From: Aedes albopictus
Lineage: Eukaryota; Arthropoda; Insecta; Diptera; Culicidae
Length of the DNA stretch: 64,000 nucleotides
Assembly: GCF_035046485.1 (NCBI RefSeq)
Contig: NC_085136.1
Coordinates: 154,202,870 to 154,266,869 of the forward strand
Reading direction: 5' to 3'
In this document: positions 43,025 to 54,589 of the stretch, in pieces
How the letters are laid out: each line of letters opens with the position of its first letter
How positions within the stretch are numbered: the first letter of the stretch is position 1
Translations under genes and position numbers: made by a program
Notes under the pieces: generated by a model
The model's database searches: none
Seen by the model: the letters and a program-made list of their open reading frames with translations, nothing else
What the model was told of the DNA's origin: nothing

Positions 43025-44108
43025 ACTTGTTCATCGAATTCCAAGCGGCATAGGACAGTATTGACCGCACAGAGCTATGAAGAATCATAGACATAAACGG
43101 CTTTTCTGGAAAGCTGACTAGACTGATTAAAGCAACGATAGGCGGTGTGCAAAACAGCGTAAGGGTATCGGGTGAACTATTCAGTTCATTCGAATCTCGC
43201 CGGGGACTCCAACGAGTTGACGGATTCTCATGCCTACTCCTCAGCATCGCTCTGGAAGGTTGAGCCGGGCTCAACAGCCGGGGTACGATTGTCACAATAT
43301 CCGGTCAATTTGTGTGCTTTGCGGACGCCATGGACATTATCGCCAGAACATTTGAAACGGTGGCAGAAGTGTACACCCGACTGAAATGCGAAGCAGCAAT
43401 GGTCAGACTGTTGATGAATGCGTCCGAAAAAAAGTACATGCTGGCAGGCGGAACCGAACACAACCGAGTCCGTCTAGTTAGTCGAGGTGGTGGAGGAATT
43501 TGTCTACCTCGGATCCTTACTATCAGCTGACAACAATGTTATTCGTGACATACAAAAGCGCATCATCAGTGGAAGTCGTGCCTTAACGGGCTCCAGAAGA
43601 TGCTGCAGTCTAAAAAGATTCACCCACGCACCAAGTGCACCATGTACAAAACGACAATAAGACCGGAGGTCCTCTACAGACACGATACATGGACCATGCT
43701 CGAGAAGGACCTGCAAGCACTCGGAGTTTTCGAGCGACGCGAGCTGAGGACGATCTTCGGCGGTGTGCAGGAGAATGATAAGTGGCGGAGAAGGATGAAC
43801 CACGAGCTCGCTGCACTTTACGGCGAACCCAGCATCCAGAAGGTGGCCATAATCGGAAGGATACGGTGGACAGAGCACGTTGCAAGAATGCCGGACAAAA
43901 ACCCTGCAAAGTTGGTGTTCGCGACAGATCCGGTTGGAACAAGAAGGCGTGAAGCGCAGAGAGGCACGATGGGCGGACCAGCTAGAACGTGACTTGGCGA
44001 GCATTGGGCGTGATCAAGGATGGAGAACGGAAGCAACAAACCGAGTTTTGTGGCGTACTATTGTTGATTATGGCTTATCCAAGTCTCAATGTGATGTTGA
44101 TCAAAATA
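43025..44108 (+). pseudogene. RTE-like LINE relic: reverse transcriptase and C-terminus
   Basis: From FEFQAA-like DNA at 43030 the RT is read through IDRTEL-like, SGELFSSFESRRGL (about 43165) to the active-site box at 43318-43329, which reads FADA instead of FADD: the second catalytic aspartate is lost. The C-terminus is well kept in the plus ORF 43600-43992 (130 aa): IHPRTKCTMYKTTIRPEVLY, then FERRELRTIFGGVQ, RRRMNHELAALYGEPS and RIRWTEHVARM. Stops and frameshifts occur near 43260 and 43480. Ends near 44108, where an R1-type copy starts. Confidence 0.85.
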
Positions 44109-45500
44109 ATGTTGGTATATATGTAGCGGGCCCAAATCGAGTACCCGCCGGCAACGGCAATTGGGTCTTGGATGGGTCCGGGAAAATGGCGGCGATAAGG
44201 ACGACGGGTAACCCGTAACCACGAGGGATTCGTGGTCACTAAAGTAAATGGGGTCTTCTTCTGTAGCCGTTATGCGCTTCCACAATGGTCGATGGAGCAC
44301 TTCACATAGATGCTGGACTGTATGAGGACCATGCTGACAGGGCGAAGGCCTGTGGTTTTACGCACCAGGCGGTTTGCTTCAATACCGACTACAATAAACA
44401 GGCAGCGGATGGAGGAGAGCGCGACTGGACCAAGGCCGGCCAAGTCCTCATAAATTTACAGCATTATACTTCAATGAAGTGGTATTTGAGGGGACCTTTA
44501 GGGTGGGATGGTAGATAAGGGCTAGTGAAAAAGCCTGCTATGAAGCTCTTTATCGAAGTACCAGTATGAATTCGTGGGGTGCAGCCTACAGACTTGTGGC
44601 CAAGACACGAAGTGTAATGGCTTCCACTGAGCAGTCATAAAGCATTGGGCAGTCATAAAGCATAAAAAAGACACTACATCGTCTTCAACCAAAGATTGCA
44701 CAGACTGAACGATCACTTTCATGAGGCAGCGGACAACATATCTAGTGGTCCAAGGGAGAATTTATCGAGTCAGAAACGCTGGAGAAAATCATCAAGGGAT
44801 TCTTCCCGCATCATGTCCCAAGCTGAGAGGTCTTGTCCTTATTTCGAAGGACCACTACTGGGATCAAAAGGGCCCATATAGCCGAGGCGGTAAACGCACG
44901 GGTATTCAGCATGACCATGCTGAGGGTGACGGGTTCGATTCCCGGTCGGTCCAGGATCTTTTCGTAAAGGAAATTTCCTTGACTTCCTTGGGCATAGAGT
45001 ATCTTCGTGCCTGCCACACGATATACACATGCAAAATGGTCATTGGGAGAGGAAGCTCTCAGTTTATAACTGTGGAAGTGCTAATAGAACACTAAGCTGA
45101 GAAGCAGGCTTTGTCCCAGTGAGGACGTTACGCCAAGAAGAGAAGGAACTACTGGGGTCACTGATGAGGAACTTGTGGGTATTGCAAAATCCTTTGGCGT
45201 TGGTAAAGCCTAGGCCCGGGCGGAATTTCGAACCTGGCCTTAAAAATAGCCATTGCAGATGAACCCGATATTTCCAGATCTGTTATGCAGAAATTTTGGA
45301 CGAGGAAGGCTTTCCGAAGGTTTAGAAGTGACAGTGCCTGCTCCAATTGCCGGAGAAGGTACTGGAGAAGATCATTCTCAACAGATTGTAAGGGTACACC
45401 GACAGCGTTGATGGTCTCTGAAGTAACTTGTTCGGATTCCGCAAGGGGAAGACAACCGTAGACGTTATCTTTTCGGTTACACCAAGTACTGAATGACTAT
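44109..45500 (+). pseudogene. R1/Jockey-type LINE relic split by a SINE
   Basis: The endonuclease start is seen as VAGPNRVPAGNGNWVLDGS (44120 onward), then VVTKVNGVFFCSRYAPP (about 44230) and LTGRRPVV (44335). After loss of the middle, 44680-44868 and 45148-45500 give the linker and RT N-terminus: DEELVGIAKSFGVGKA, SNLALKIAIAD (three-base changes), LEKIILNRL and FGFRKGKTTVDVI. A SINE (44869-45146) interrupts it. The 77-aa plus ORF 44285-44518 is an out-of-frame reading. The RT active site is not included. Confidence 0.75.
44869..45147 (+). mobile_element. tRNA-derived SINE, Gecko-like, with 13-bp target-site duplication
   Basis: It begins gggcccatatagccgaggcg with a box A-like 'tagccgaggcggtaaacgc' and box B 'gggttcgattcccggt', then a body (gaaatttccttgacttcctt, gagaagcaggctttgtccca) and ends 'cgccaagaagagaa'. 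The flanking 13-mers actactgggatca (44854-44866) and actactggggtca (45148-45160) differ at one base. Order and wording match the Aedes SINE Gecko as I remember it. Almost no damage, so the insertion is fairly young. Confidence 0.9.
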
Positions 45501-47400
45501 CACCTTTGACTTCTGAGGAAAACAAGTTGCAAGGAGAGGAACAGGGTTTGTTTTTCGGACCTACGGAAAAAAAATTGCGTTGATTTTTCACATTTCCACC
45601 TACGTTTCGGTCCTTTCTGGGATCTTCTTCTGGCCTCCATATAAATAAAGAAAGTCGAACATGCTTCCTATTAAACGTTAGGTGCGAAAGGTTGAGCTTC
45701 ATTCCAGCAGCTACAAAAACCAATATTATATCTAACAGATGCAGGGTACTCCTCAACATGTTTCCCGAGTATCTGGGTAACCTTGTTGAAGTCAGTCCTT
45801 GAGTTCAATCAACTGAGCTACAGGAATCCCACGTCAACAAACTTTGCATTTAGAGTTTGCCTTCAGTTTATTGAACTCAAGGACTGAGGTGATCTTAGAT
45901 ACCCAGAAAACTGGTCGAGGAACCCTGGTTCGATGTAATACTTCGTACCCAAACGATGCTTTTCGAACTCAATAATTTTCATCTACGGTTCTTTGAAGTC
46001 AGGTCTTAAAGTATTTTGCTATGCTAGTATGACTTTCGAAGTTTAGCAAAAATGTTTTTGATAAGAAAACCTTAAAGATTGAAGCCTTGAAAAATGTCCC
46101 AAATGGACCGAAACGACGGAAATAATCAAAAACTAGTGTTCTATATTCCCCTTAAGATGTCAAATCGTAACAGTACATAACCACAGTCATAGGGGTGATA
46201 CACAAATTGTATCACGCAAAAATCGACCGTTTTCAACCCCTCCCCCTCCCCCTATGCCACACTTTTTGTATAGAAAAAACGTTGATCATACAAACATTAC
46301 AAAGTCACACTTCGAAGAACTGGTTCCAGAAAAAAGCAATGAATGCATTTGCAATGCAAACTTCGGTAGTTCAGAAATGTTGAATATCTCAAGAACTCAG
46401 TAAAAGCATGTTTCGAATCCAACAATCATTTAGGAACTGAATATACAAACTCCCATTAAAATACTTGAGTCTTGAGATAGCAAATCATACTTGGTCAATG
46501 TTTCACCCGACCTGTCCCAGTGACCCACCGGCCTTACTCCGTCTGGATGTCCATGACAATTTTAATCCCGTGTGTTTTCAAAACGAGAGTGTTTAGCAAG
46601 TTGGGGTTTAAAACTCGGGGGTAAAACTTGATTGAAAAATGAGCTTTTTTTCAATTTGAATTTTCAATGCTTCAACAAAATCATTTTTTAGTAATCAAGT
46701 ATTAAAAAATAAAACTCTTTCGGAAATTCCATGGAATTTCATACTAAGAAGTTTTTTAATGCTTGATTACTGGTAAACAATCATTCAGTTAAACAACATT
46801 CTTCGGCAGCTTTCCTAGAGTAATTCATTACATTTTATAAGACGTATTCTGGTTGCATCACTCAAAATATGAACACATTTCACCAACCCGTAGAGTTCAT
46901 TCTGTTGAAACAATTTCAACGCTCCAGTGATTGCTGCTTTAAATTGCTCTCAGGAGCATTTTCAAAAGGTTCGCAACACAGAGGTTAATGTTGACTACTT
47001 CACTCCGTGTGGACCAGCACTTGTAGTATAGGTGCCCCCGGCATCCCATCTAGTAAGTGCTACTAGAAAAGAGAAAAGCCCTTCCAATCGTACCAACAAA
47101 CAACGCCGTTGAAAACGTCGGAATTGCTTCACAAAATGGACTAGAACAAAAGAATCGAGAAAACATCACTAGGTACGGGAATGAATTATTTGTTGCTTTG
47201 CCCTCCTGCTCTTATCCTAACCGATATGTTCACGGGTGTCCTCCCTTCCTGTCTTCCCCGGTAGCTTCCACATCACCGAGGGTTCTCTCACTCCTGAAAA
47301 TGCCAGGCGACAGTATTTTTTGCTCGATTTATTGCTTTCAGCCTCCGACCCGGATTCACATCTGCTGTCTTTTCAAGCAACGGACCCATACATGAGCGAA
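45501..47400. other. No recognisable gene; imperfect palindrome at 45755-45912
   Basis: 45755-45912 folds back ('gagtatctgggtaacc' against 'gatcttagatacccag', and 'cagtccttgagttcaat' against 'ttgaactcaaggactga'), probably a short MITE. 46190-46290 has 'cccctccccctccccctatg' and a 'tttttgtata' phrase also found near 23070 ('ttttttgtatg'). The ORFs 45322-45759 minus (145 aa) and 47057-47395 plus (112 aa) have no domain I recognise. Confidence 0.4.
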
Positions 47401-47634
47401 TATTGAAAGAAAACTCCCGTTTGGTCGTTACCGGTGCGAAAGAGACAACCAGCTGGTGTTGATATCAATTTTCGCATCGTAGGCTCCGCCCACCACCAGT
47501 GCAAGGGGTGTGTTTATTATACACGGGTTACGGCTGAAGTAAGTTGTGTTTGTGTGGTAAAACGCTTCCGCGCCAAGCTGGACAAGGTGATGACGGACGA
47601 AACAAAGATCCACAAGCAACAACCATTCAGCGTT
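47401..47634 (+). other. Possible 5' untranslated region and first coding exon of a host gene
   Basis: An ATG at 47590 (context aaggtgATGa) opens MTDETKIHKQQPFSV and runs to 47634, followed at once by GTAAGT, an ideal splice donor except for the T before it. The DNA upstream is GC-richer than the transposon-filled neighbourhood, and no repeat family is visible. A longer in-frame reading from 47434 exists too. No acceptor or next exon can be identified here, so the gene is unknown. Chance is a real alternative for so short an exon. Confidence 0.25.
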
Positions 47635-48002
47635 GTAAGTGTTTGCGTGCGGTTGCCTCGCTGCTGCTGCTAAACTGGTGGCACTCGTCCCGTTCGTGTT
47701 TTCTTGTTTTGCGTCGGCTGGGGCTGCTGGCTCTGCTGTAAAGCATTCATGTTGATAGGTACCTACGTCCATACAACAACAGGGCTACACGCTAACCGTC
47801 GACGTTCCGGGAGAAAAGTAGCAGGAACGGCAGCTACAAATTAAACCACGGCACGCAAAGCATTCATTTCACCAACTTTGTTCGGTTTTATAGGTTGAAC
47901 AGTGATTTTTACCTTTCTTTCGGCCGTTGGTGGAATGGTGGATGTCTCCGTGAGAATGTACCAACCACTTTGCGATTCGTCCTTCGTCGTCACGTTACAC
48001 AA
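47635..48002. other. Single-copy-looking DNA
   Basis: Would be intron if the first-exon idea is right. A minus-strand reading VTTKDESQSGWYILTETSTI (about 47990 down to 47930), ending at a GT at 47911-47912, looks protein-like but has no acceptor or homolog I recognise. Confidence 0.3.
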
Positions 48003-48660
48003 CGTTATCCTGCACACCGCCGAAGATCGCCATAAGTACGCAACGCTCAAAAACTCCGAATGCTTGCAGGCCCTCCTCGAGCATGATCCATGCCTCGTGT
48101 CCGTAGAGGACCAGCGTTTTGTATATGGTGCATTTGGTGCGGAGATGAATCTTTCTAGTTCAAAGTTTTTTTTTGTAGCGACTTCGACCGATGATACGTC
48201 TTACGTCTACGATATACGGTACGATATACGTCGAATATCACAACTCACCAGCCGTCAGTAGGGATCCGAGGTAGACGACTTCCTCCACTATCTCGAAGGT
48301 ACCCCCATCTCTCGTGAAATTATTGATTTGAAGTGTCTGGTCGGCGTTCCAGGAAAAACGTTTTTGTTCATGATGAACTATGGATGAGCTATGAAGTCTG
48401 TGCGGTACTGTCGAATGCCGCTGCCGAATGGAATCTGGTGTTCACGACATTTCGGGAGGATTTACCTTACGGTGAAGATCTGGTCAGTTGGTATGATTAC
48501 CTCTAAACGTTTGCACCACGGATCCTGTCCAACACACCTCCTACAGCACTACGATGCCGAATCCGCGGTCCGTCAGTAGATCAATGAGTATGCGGGTGCT
48601 CTCAATGAAGTTGAAAGATCGGTAGATCCACGTACTGAGTTTTCAAGCGTAAGTCGTTCT
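48003..48660 (-). pseudogene. RTE-like LINE relic, rearranged
   Basis: On the minus strand, 48110-48003 holds the region of FERR..RTIFGGVQ-like DNA ('gccgaagatcgccataag' on plus). 48020-48130 carries 'ctcctcgagcatgatccatg', which also occurs in the other RTE copies. 48250-48310 and 48440-48500 ('ggaggatttaccttacggtg') match parts of 57420-57460. Parts of the RT are lost between them. A tract 'tacgatatacggtacgatat' at 48205-48230 is a small duplication. Not functional. Confidence 0.65.
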
Positions 48661-49654
48661 TAATTGCTGGGTTCGTTGTCGTTAGTCTCGGCTCGTATTA
48701 TTCGGTTAACATATGTCAGATAAGTCTGATTTCCCCAAAGGTGGATGGACAAAAGTTCTTTTTTATTTCCAAACTTTTGTCCGCAGCCCCAGGGCGACCG
48801 CTTTATAGCGTGGGTTGGGTAGCTAGGTAAAACTGGAACCAACAATGATGGCGTCGTCGCCGTCGCCGTTGTTGTTGGTAGTATAAAAAAAAAAGTATAT
48901 TCGCGGCTTGCCACGGGCGCTGTACCTGCGATTTATGGCACGCACCCAGCCAACCACCATACAACCATGCTCGTTTATTTACAGATCGGTGATTTATTGC
49001 TTGTTCACTTTGTCCGACTAAAACGAATTCGAAATAGGTAATGATTTGAGGCTGTTTTGTGGATTGCGTGTTTGATTTGATTTAAATTTAAATATGGAAA
49101 TGAATCGATGTTCGATCGTTGGGATATGTGAACTACCAACTTCAAATGCAGACTGCTGTTTCATTTTTGAAAATTATTAATGCAGCAGATACCTTTACAT
49201 ACCTTACCTTGATTCCTGTAAATGATGAAACGACTAAACAATATTGATAAGGTTGATGAAAATTCCACATAGTTTGCGACAAAGATTGCGATGAATATTT
49301 GGGGTACCTATTTATCTATGTCTTAGTAACGACCTACAGCTACGATTTCGCACTACTTACTTACTTTCAGTCAAAAGCGCCGATGGTGGTGCAGAGCGCC
49401 AAAGTCAAAGATTTGTATTCTGGACGATTGCCCGCTCTCATCTTGACCTGTGGCTACATGGTCAGGAAATTCACTCACTTTTGAACTGAAGTGGCCCAAA
49501 TGCGAAAATCGCATCAGTTTAAGCTATATAATATTCTTGATCATGTCATGGGCCGCTGGAAATGCCATTTACTCATTTTTTGAGCTGTTCCAGCTTAGAT
49601 CAGAGTTGTGTGAGTTTTGCTCATTTTAGAATAACTTTTTCTTGGCGACCACAA
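48661..49654. other. Single-copy-looking DNA, no gene established
   Basis: 48850-48880 has a GTCGCC/GTTGTT run. 'tagtataaaaaaaaaag' near 48880 resembles a TATA-like sequence, but no ORF follows on either strand that I would defend. The minus ORF 48660-48914 and plus ORF 49299-49484 have no recognisable domain. Confidence 0.35.
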
Positions 49655-49860
49655 AGCCCTCATGTAGACCTGTGCGCCGACTATATTTTGCTCGGCGGCA
49701 GCGTGAGGGCCATTTTCGGCCGGCGGCGGAGGCGTGATCGGCGTCGCGCCGGTGGCAGCTCTCGGCGGCGGCGGCGTGAATCGTCGTGGTCAAAATTTGA
49801 CCATAATGTCAACATTGGCAAAGCAAAGAATAGTTGTCGTTACGCTCTAAATTTTGTAGT
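49655..49860 (+). repeat. GCC-rich short element, copy 3
   Basis: 'tagacctgtgcgccgactat' starts it, followed by GGC-rich DNA to about 49800 ('ggcggcggcgtgaatcgtcg') and AT-rich DNA to about 49860. Matches the other copies at the start word and in the GGC core. The 100-aa ORF (49562-49864) with Arg runs is a translation of the core. Confidence 0.6.
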
Positions 49861-50099
49861 CTGAGCTTTTTCATGACTTTTGATGACATAAACTATTACG
49901 TTTGAATAAATGCCTTTTTATCATTTCTGTTCGGGTCCGTCACTGCGACCTGTTGTAACATTACCCGTACCCTAGTGTAGTGCATGTTGCAATACTCAAT
50001 TGCAAATTAAGGACAATAAAATATTAATTTTAATATAGTTCAGAAGCTTCAGAAGCTATCAAATTTGATAATAAGGTCGCACAATTTACCATAGGAATG
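49861..50099. other. AT-rich spacer
   Basis: No feature seen before the minisatellite begins. Confidence 0.3.
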
Positions 50100-53000
50100 A
50101 TTTCAGGGAGGAATCTTAGAAGGAATTCCAGGCGAAGCCTTCAAGAATCTCCTGGAGGAACCCATGAAGAAAATTGTGGACTTATCTCTGCAGAAAATGC
50201 TATATGAAACCCTGATGGAACTTCTGCAGGAATCTCTGGTTGTACAAAAATCTCCCTTAGAGAGAACCCTGCAGAAACTTCTAAAGAAATCCCTTAGTGG
50301 AATTTTCGAGGAATTTCAGAAAGAAATCCATGAAGAATTCCCAAAGAAATTCCAGGAGGATTTCCCAAATATATTCAAGCAGGAATCCAAAGGAAATTAC
50401 AGCAGGAATCCCCAATATAGTTTCAGGAGGAATCCTCGACGGAATTCGAGAAGGAGTCCTCTCTAAGGATTTCTAGGCGGAATCAACGAAAAACACCCAG
50501 GAGGAATCCCTAAAGAATAACAGGAGCTATTCCCGAGAGAATTCTATTAGGAATTGCCGAAAGAATTCCACGAGGAATCCTCGAAGGAATTCCAGCAGGA
50601 ATGCCTGAAGGAATTCTATGAAGAATCTTCGAAGGAATTCTAAGAGGAATTCAGTGAGGGATTCCCGGAGAAATTCCAGGAGGAATCTCCGAATAAACTC
50701 GGAGAGGAATCACCTAAAGAATTCCAAGAGCGAATTCTAGTAGGAATCTTCGACGGAATATCAGAAGAAATTCCAGGAGAAATCTTGGAAGAAATTTGAA
50801 GAGGAATCACCAAAAGTATTCAAAGAGAAAATTCCGAAGAAATTCCAGGAGGGATCTCCGACGAAATGTCAGGAGGAATCTTCGAAAAAATTACAGGAAA
50901 AATCCTTGCAGGAATCCCAGGGAGGATCACCCAACAAATTCCGGGAGGAATCTTCGAAGGAATTCCAAGCGGAATCCTCAAAGGTTTTTCAAGAGGAAAC
51001 CCCGAAGGAATTCCAAGTCGAATGCCCATGGGAAAGCCAGGAGGAATCTCCAAAGAAACTCTAGGAATAATCCCTTAATTCTAGGATAAATTTTCGAAGA
51101 AATTCTAAGAGAAATCACCAAAGCAATTCCGGTAGGAAACCCCAAAGGGATTCCAGGGGAAATCTACGACGGGTTATTAGGAGGAATTACCGAAAGAATT
51201 TCAGGAGGAATTCATGAAGGAAGTTCAGGAAGAATCGCCCAAAGGAATTGCAGAAATAATTTGCAAAGGAATTCGAGAAGAAATCCCCAAAAATTTCTAG
51301 AAGGAACCATCGAAAAATATTCAGGGGAAATCCTCGAAGGAATCGCATGTGGTACCCCTGAATGAAGTTTAAGAGGAATCCCCGAAGGAATTTTAGAAGA
51401 AATCCCTGAAGGAGTTCCAGGGGAAACTCATGAGGAAATTCTAATAGAAATCACCGAAGCAATTCCAAAAGGAAACCCGAAAGACATCCAGAAGATATTC
51501 TCGAAGGTATTCTAAGAGGAATCACTGAAAAAAATCCAAAGGAAAACCTCGAAGGGATTCCATGAGAAATTCCTGGAGGAGTTCCATGAGAAATGCCCGG
51601 AGGAATTTCCGAAGATATTCGAAGAGGAATCACCAAAAGATTTCCAAGAGGAAACTCCGAAGGAAATCCAGGAGGAATCTCCAAAGAAATTCCAGTGGGA
51701 ATTCCCGTATAAATTTCAGGAGAAATCCTCAATGGAATATCAGGAGGAATTCTCGGAGGAATTCCAGGAGAAATCCCAAAAAAGGTCTAGGAGGAATCGC
51801 CGAAGGAATTCCACACGGAATTTCCAAAAGAATTCAAGGAGGAATTTCTGAAGGCATTCCCGGAGAAATCCCCGAAGAAATTCTAGGAGGAACCTTCGAA
51901 TTAATTCCAGGAGAAATCTCCGAACGAATTCCAGGTGAAATCCCTGAAGGAAGTCCAGAAGGATTTCCTGAAGGAATTTCAGTAGAAATTCCAGAAGAAA
52001 TTACTGGAGAAATCCCTGCAGCAACCTCAGAGGGAACCCCTGAAGAAATTCTGGGAGGAATCTCCGATTTATTTCCAAGTGGAATAATCGAAGGATTTTC
52101 AATAGGAATCCCCATAGTAAATCCAGGAGAAATATCAGAATGTATTTCAGGAGGAATCCCCAAAGGAACTTTGTGAGGAATCCCTGAAGGAATTCCATGT
52201 GAAATCCCCGAACGAATTTCAGGAGGAATCCCCGAAGAAATTCCAGGGTGAGTCTCCGAAGGAATTCTAAGAGAAATCATCAAAGAAATTATAGGAGCAA
52301 TATCCGAAGTAATACCATGAGGAATCTCTGACGGAATATCAGGAGGAATACTCGAAAGAATTTCAGGAGTAATCCCCAAAGGAAGTCTAGGAAGAGACTC
52401 CGAAAGAAAATCTAGGGAGAATCCCCAAGGGAATTCCAAGTTAAATCTCCGAAGATATTTCAGGAAGAATTACCGAAGGTATTTCAGGAGGAATCATCGT
52501 AGAAAGTCCAGGGGAACCCCTGAAGGAGGTCCAGGAGGTAACCCCGAAGAAATTACAGGAGTGTTCCCGGCAAGTATTCCAGAGAGAATTCCCGAAGGAA
52601 TTCTGGTAGGAATCTCCAGAGGGTTCCCAGGCGGAATTCTCGAAGGATTTTTAGCGGAATCTTCCCGTGATATGCAGGAGGTATCCCCTAAAGAATTCCT
52701 GGAGGAATTCCAGAAGGAAATCCTGGAGGAATTCTTGTAAAAAAACATGAAAGATCGCTAAAGAATATCTGGAAGATATGCTTGATTATATTCTAAGGAA
52801 TTTATTGAAGGAACTCATGTAAGCATTCCTGAATAAGCTTTTGGAGAATCTCTGATGTAACTCATGGAGGCATCCGTTAGTCCTCCTAGATAATTCTCAA
52901 TTTAAATCTACAATCTGAAAGAACTGCTGGAGCGATCCCTAGAAGAACTCCTGGAAGAATCCCTAACGAAACTTTTAAAGGAATCCTCTAAGGATATCCT

Positions 53001-53635
53001 AAAGGAATCTTAGAAGAAACTCTTATATAGGAATCCCTGAATAAACTTCTGAGAGAATCCCTGAATTCTGCTGGAGGTATCGTTGCATCCTCCTATAAGA
53101 CTCTCTGATGGAACTCCTAGAGAGATTTTTGAAGGAACTTCTGTAGGAGTCCTGAAGAAATTCAGGAGGAATCTCTGAAGAAACATCTGCAAGCATCCCT
53201 GAAACTTCTGAAGGAATCTCTGAAGGAACCCATAGACTAATTTCTAAAGACCTCCTGCGGGAATTCCTGAAGAAACTTCTTATGGAATTCTTGATGGATC
53301 TCAAGCAGGCATTTATGAATCCTCCTAAAAGATTCTCTGAAGGGACTTCTGGAAGGCAATCTGAGCGAACTCCTGTTTAAATAAACTTCTGAAGGAATTA
53401 CTATTGAACACTTGGAGGAATCCCTCCTGAAGCTATTAGGATCCTCTAAAGAACTCCTGGAGAAATCATCGAAGGAACTTCTGGAGAAATCCAGGAAAGA
53501 ACTCCTGAAAAAATCTCTGAAAAATTTTCGTGAGGCATCCCGAAGTAGTTCCAAGGGAATCCCCGAAGGAATTTCGGGAGGGATGCTAGAAGAAAATTTT
53601 TATTGGTATTTTTCTAATAGTATTATTTTCAAAAT
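50100..53635 (+). repeat. Degenerate 24-bp minisatellite (gaaggaattccaggaggaatcccc type)
   Basis: About 3.5 kb of units near gaaggaattccaggaggaat plus cccc, with a 12-bp half-period; the regular part is 50780-52740, and the right side (52740-53600) is more diverged with 'gaactcctggaggaatc' words. 24 is a multiple of three and the consensus lacks stops, so long ORFs appear on both strands: 204 aa plus (51562-52176; GIPEEI/GEIPEG units) and 201 aa minus (51834-52439; SGIPPEI units). The overlap of the two argues against either being a gene. The consensus is the inverse of that at 12210-14545. Confidence 0.85.
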
Positions 53636-53929
53636 CCGATTCATTTTTGGATAATCTCATGATTGAAGCGCTGTTTGTTTCTTATTTTTGTATTTTTTTG
53701 TTAGAAGTGAGCACCCATGAAAACAAAAAGAACAGAATCAATCGGTGCCGTAATCGCTTGTTTTCGAATAGGATGAATATGGGAGCGTGAGATTACTGAT
53801 GGCACACATACCCTATTACATTTACAGATGAGAAAATCGATGATGAGAAATAAATTATTGCAGTCAAACTTTTATTAGAGTAATCGTGAGAATTTTTATC
53901 GCAACTTTATATAAACTTAATTTTGTTCG
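53636..53929. other. Spacer with one dispersed repeat
   Basis: 53745-53795 ('atcggtgccgtaatcgcttg' and 'ttttcgaataggatgaatat') is the inverse of a segment at 22555-22610. Nothing else recognisable. Confidence 0.4.
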
Positions 53930-54075
53930 TGCACTGATCATCGGCGCGAAAAATGAAAATCGGCGGCGTGACAAACAGCGGCGTATGGCGCGCCGCCGAT
54001 ACCTCGGTCGGCGTTGGCGTGGGACAAAAAGTGTCGGCGGCGGCGGCGTGGCGCGGCGGCGCACAGGTCTAATAG
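53930..54075 (-). repeat. GCC-rich short element, copy 4
   Basis: Read on the minus strand it starts 'tagacctgtgcgccgccgcg' and goes through GCC-rich DNA to the AT-rich end near 53930. The start word matches copy 3 exactly over 14 bases. ORFs 53886-54230 (plus) and 53864-54064 (minus) are Arg-rich translations of the core. Confidence 0.6.
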
Positions 54076-54089
54076 GTAGTACACACCAA

Positions 54090-54215
54090 CTCTTGGACGG
54101 GGTATTTATCCGTCGTCCATATTGCCGCCATTTTTCTGGACCTATCAGCGACCCAATTGCCGTTGCCGGCGGGTACTCAGTATGGGTCCGCTATGATGGC
54201 GATATCCGTCCCCTC
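54090..54215 (-). pseudogene. R1/Jockey-type LINE endonuclease fragment
   Basis: The minus strand reads VPAGNGNWVADRSRKMAAIW-like residues, matching the endonuclease start at 44120-44215 (VPAGNGNWVLDGSGKMAAI). Truncated on both sides. Confidence 0.65.
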
Positions 54216-54229
54216 TCAAAAACCGCATG

Positions 54230-54589
54230 ACCACAGCAGTTGCTGAGCTGCGTCACAGTGGTTCAGTTTCAGCTGTGTTACCTGCACTGTGATTTGTTCA
54301 CTGCGTCGTCATTTGTTTCCTGCTCCCAACAAACAAATGAAGTACTTGGGAGGGTTTGTATGGTATTGCGCCTTATGATCTTCACCTCCACATCGCCCAT
54401 AAAAATTGTTCCTGTTAGGGCGTTTACGATCCTTCGATTTATGTCCGATGTAGCAAGATTTCTGTTATTATACGACAAGCCTCCAACGGCTTATGCATGC
54501 CCAGCAAACATACCGATCAGCCCACCTTCTTTACTTTAACAGACTTTCTACCCCGGCGACCGCTACGGTGTGAACTAGAGCGGATGAAG
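54230..54589 (+). other. LINE-derived fragments
   Basis: 'gctgagctgcgtcacagtgg' to 'gcactgtgatttgttcactg' (54241-54303) is the inverse of 42840-42925. 54380-54540 has no match that I can see. The 99-aa ORF (54240-54539) is not supported as a gene. Confidence 0.45.

Noticed and set aside
42448..43044. 198-aa minus ORF as a gene
   Set aside because: It crosses the minisatellite edge and two LINE fragments in different orientation, so it is composite by chance.
51562..52439. 204-aa plus ORF and 201-aa minus ORF as protein genes
   Set aside because: They overlap on opposite strands and are translations of a 24-bp repeat without stops.
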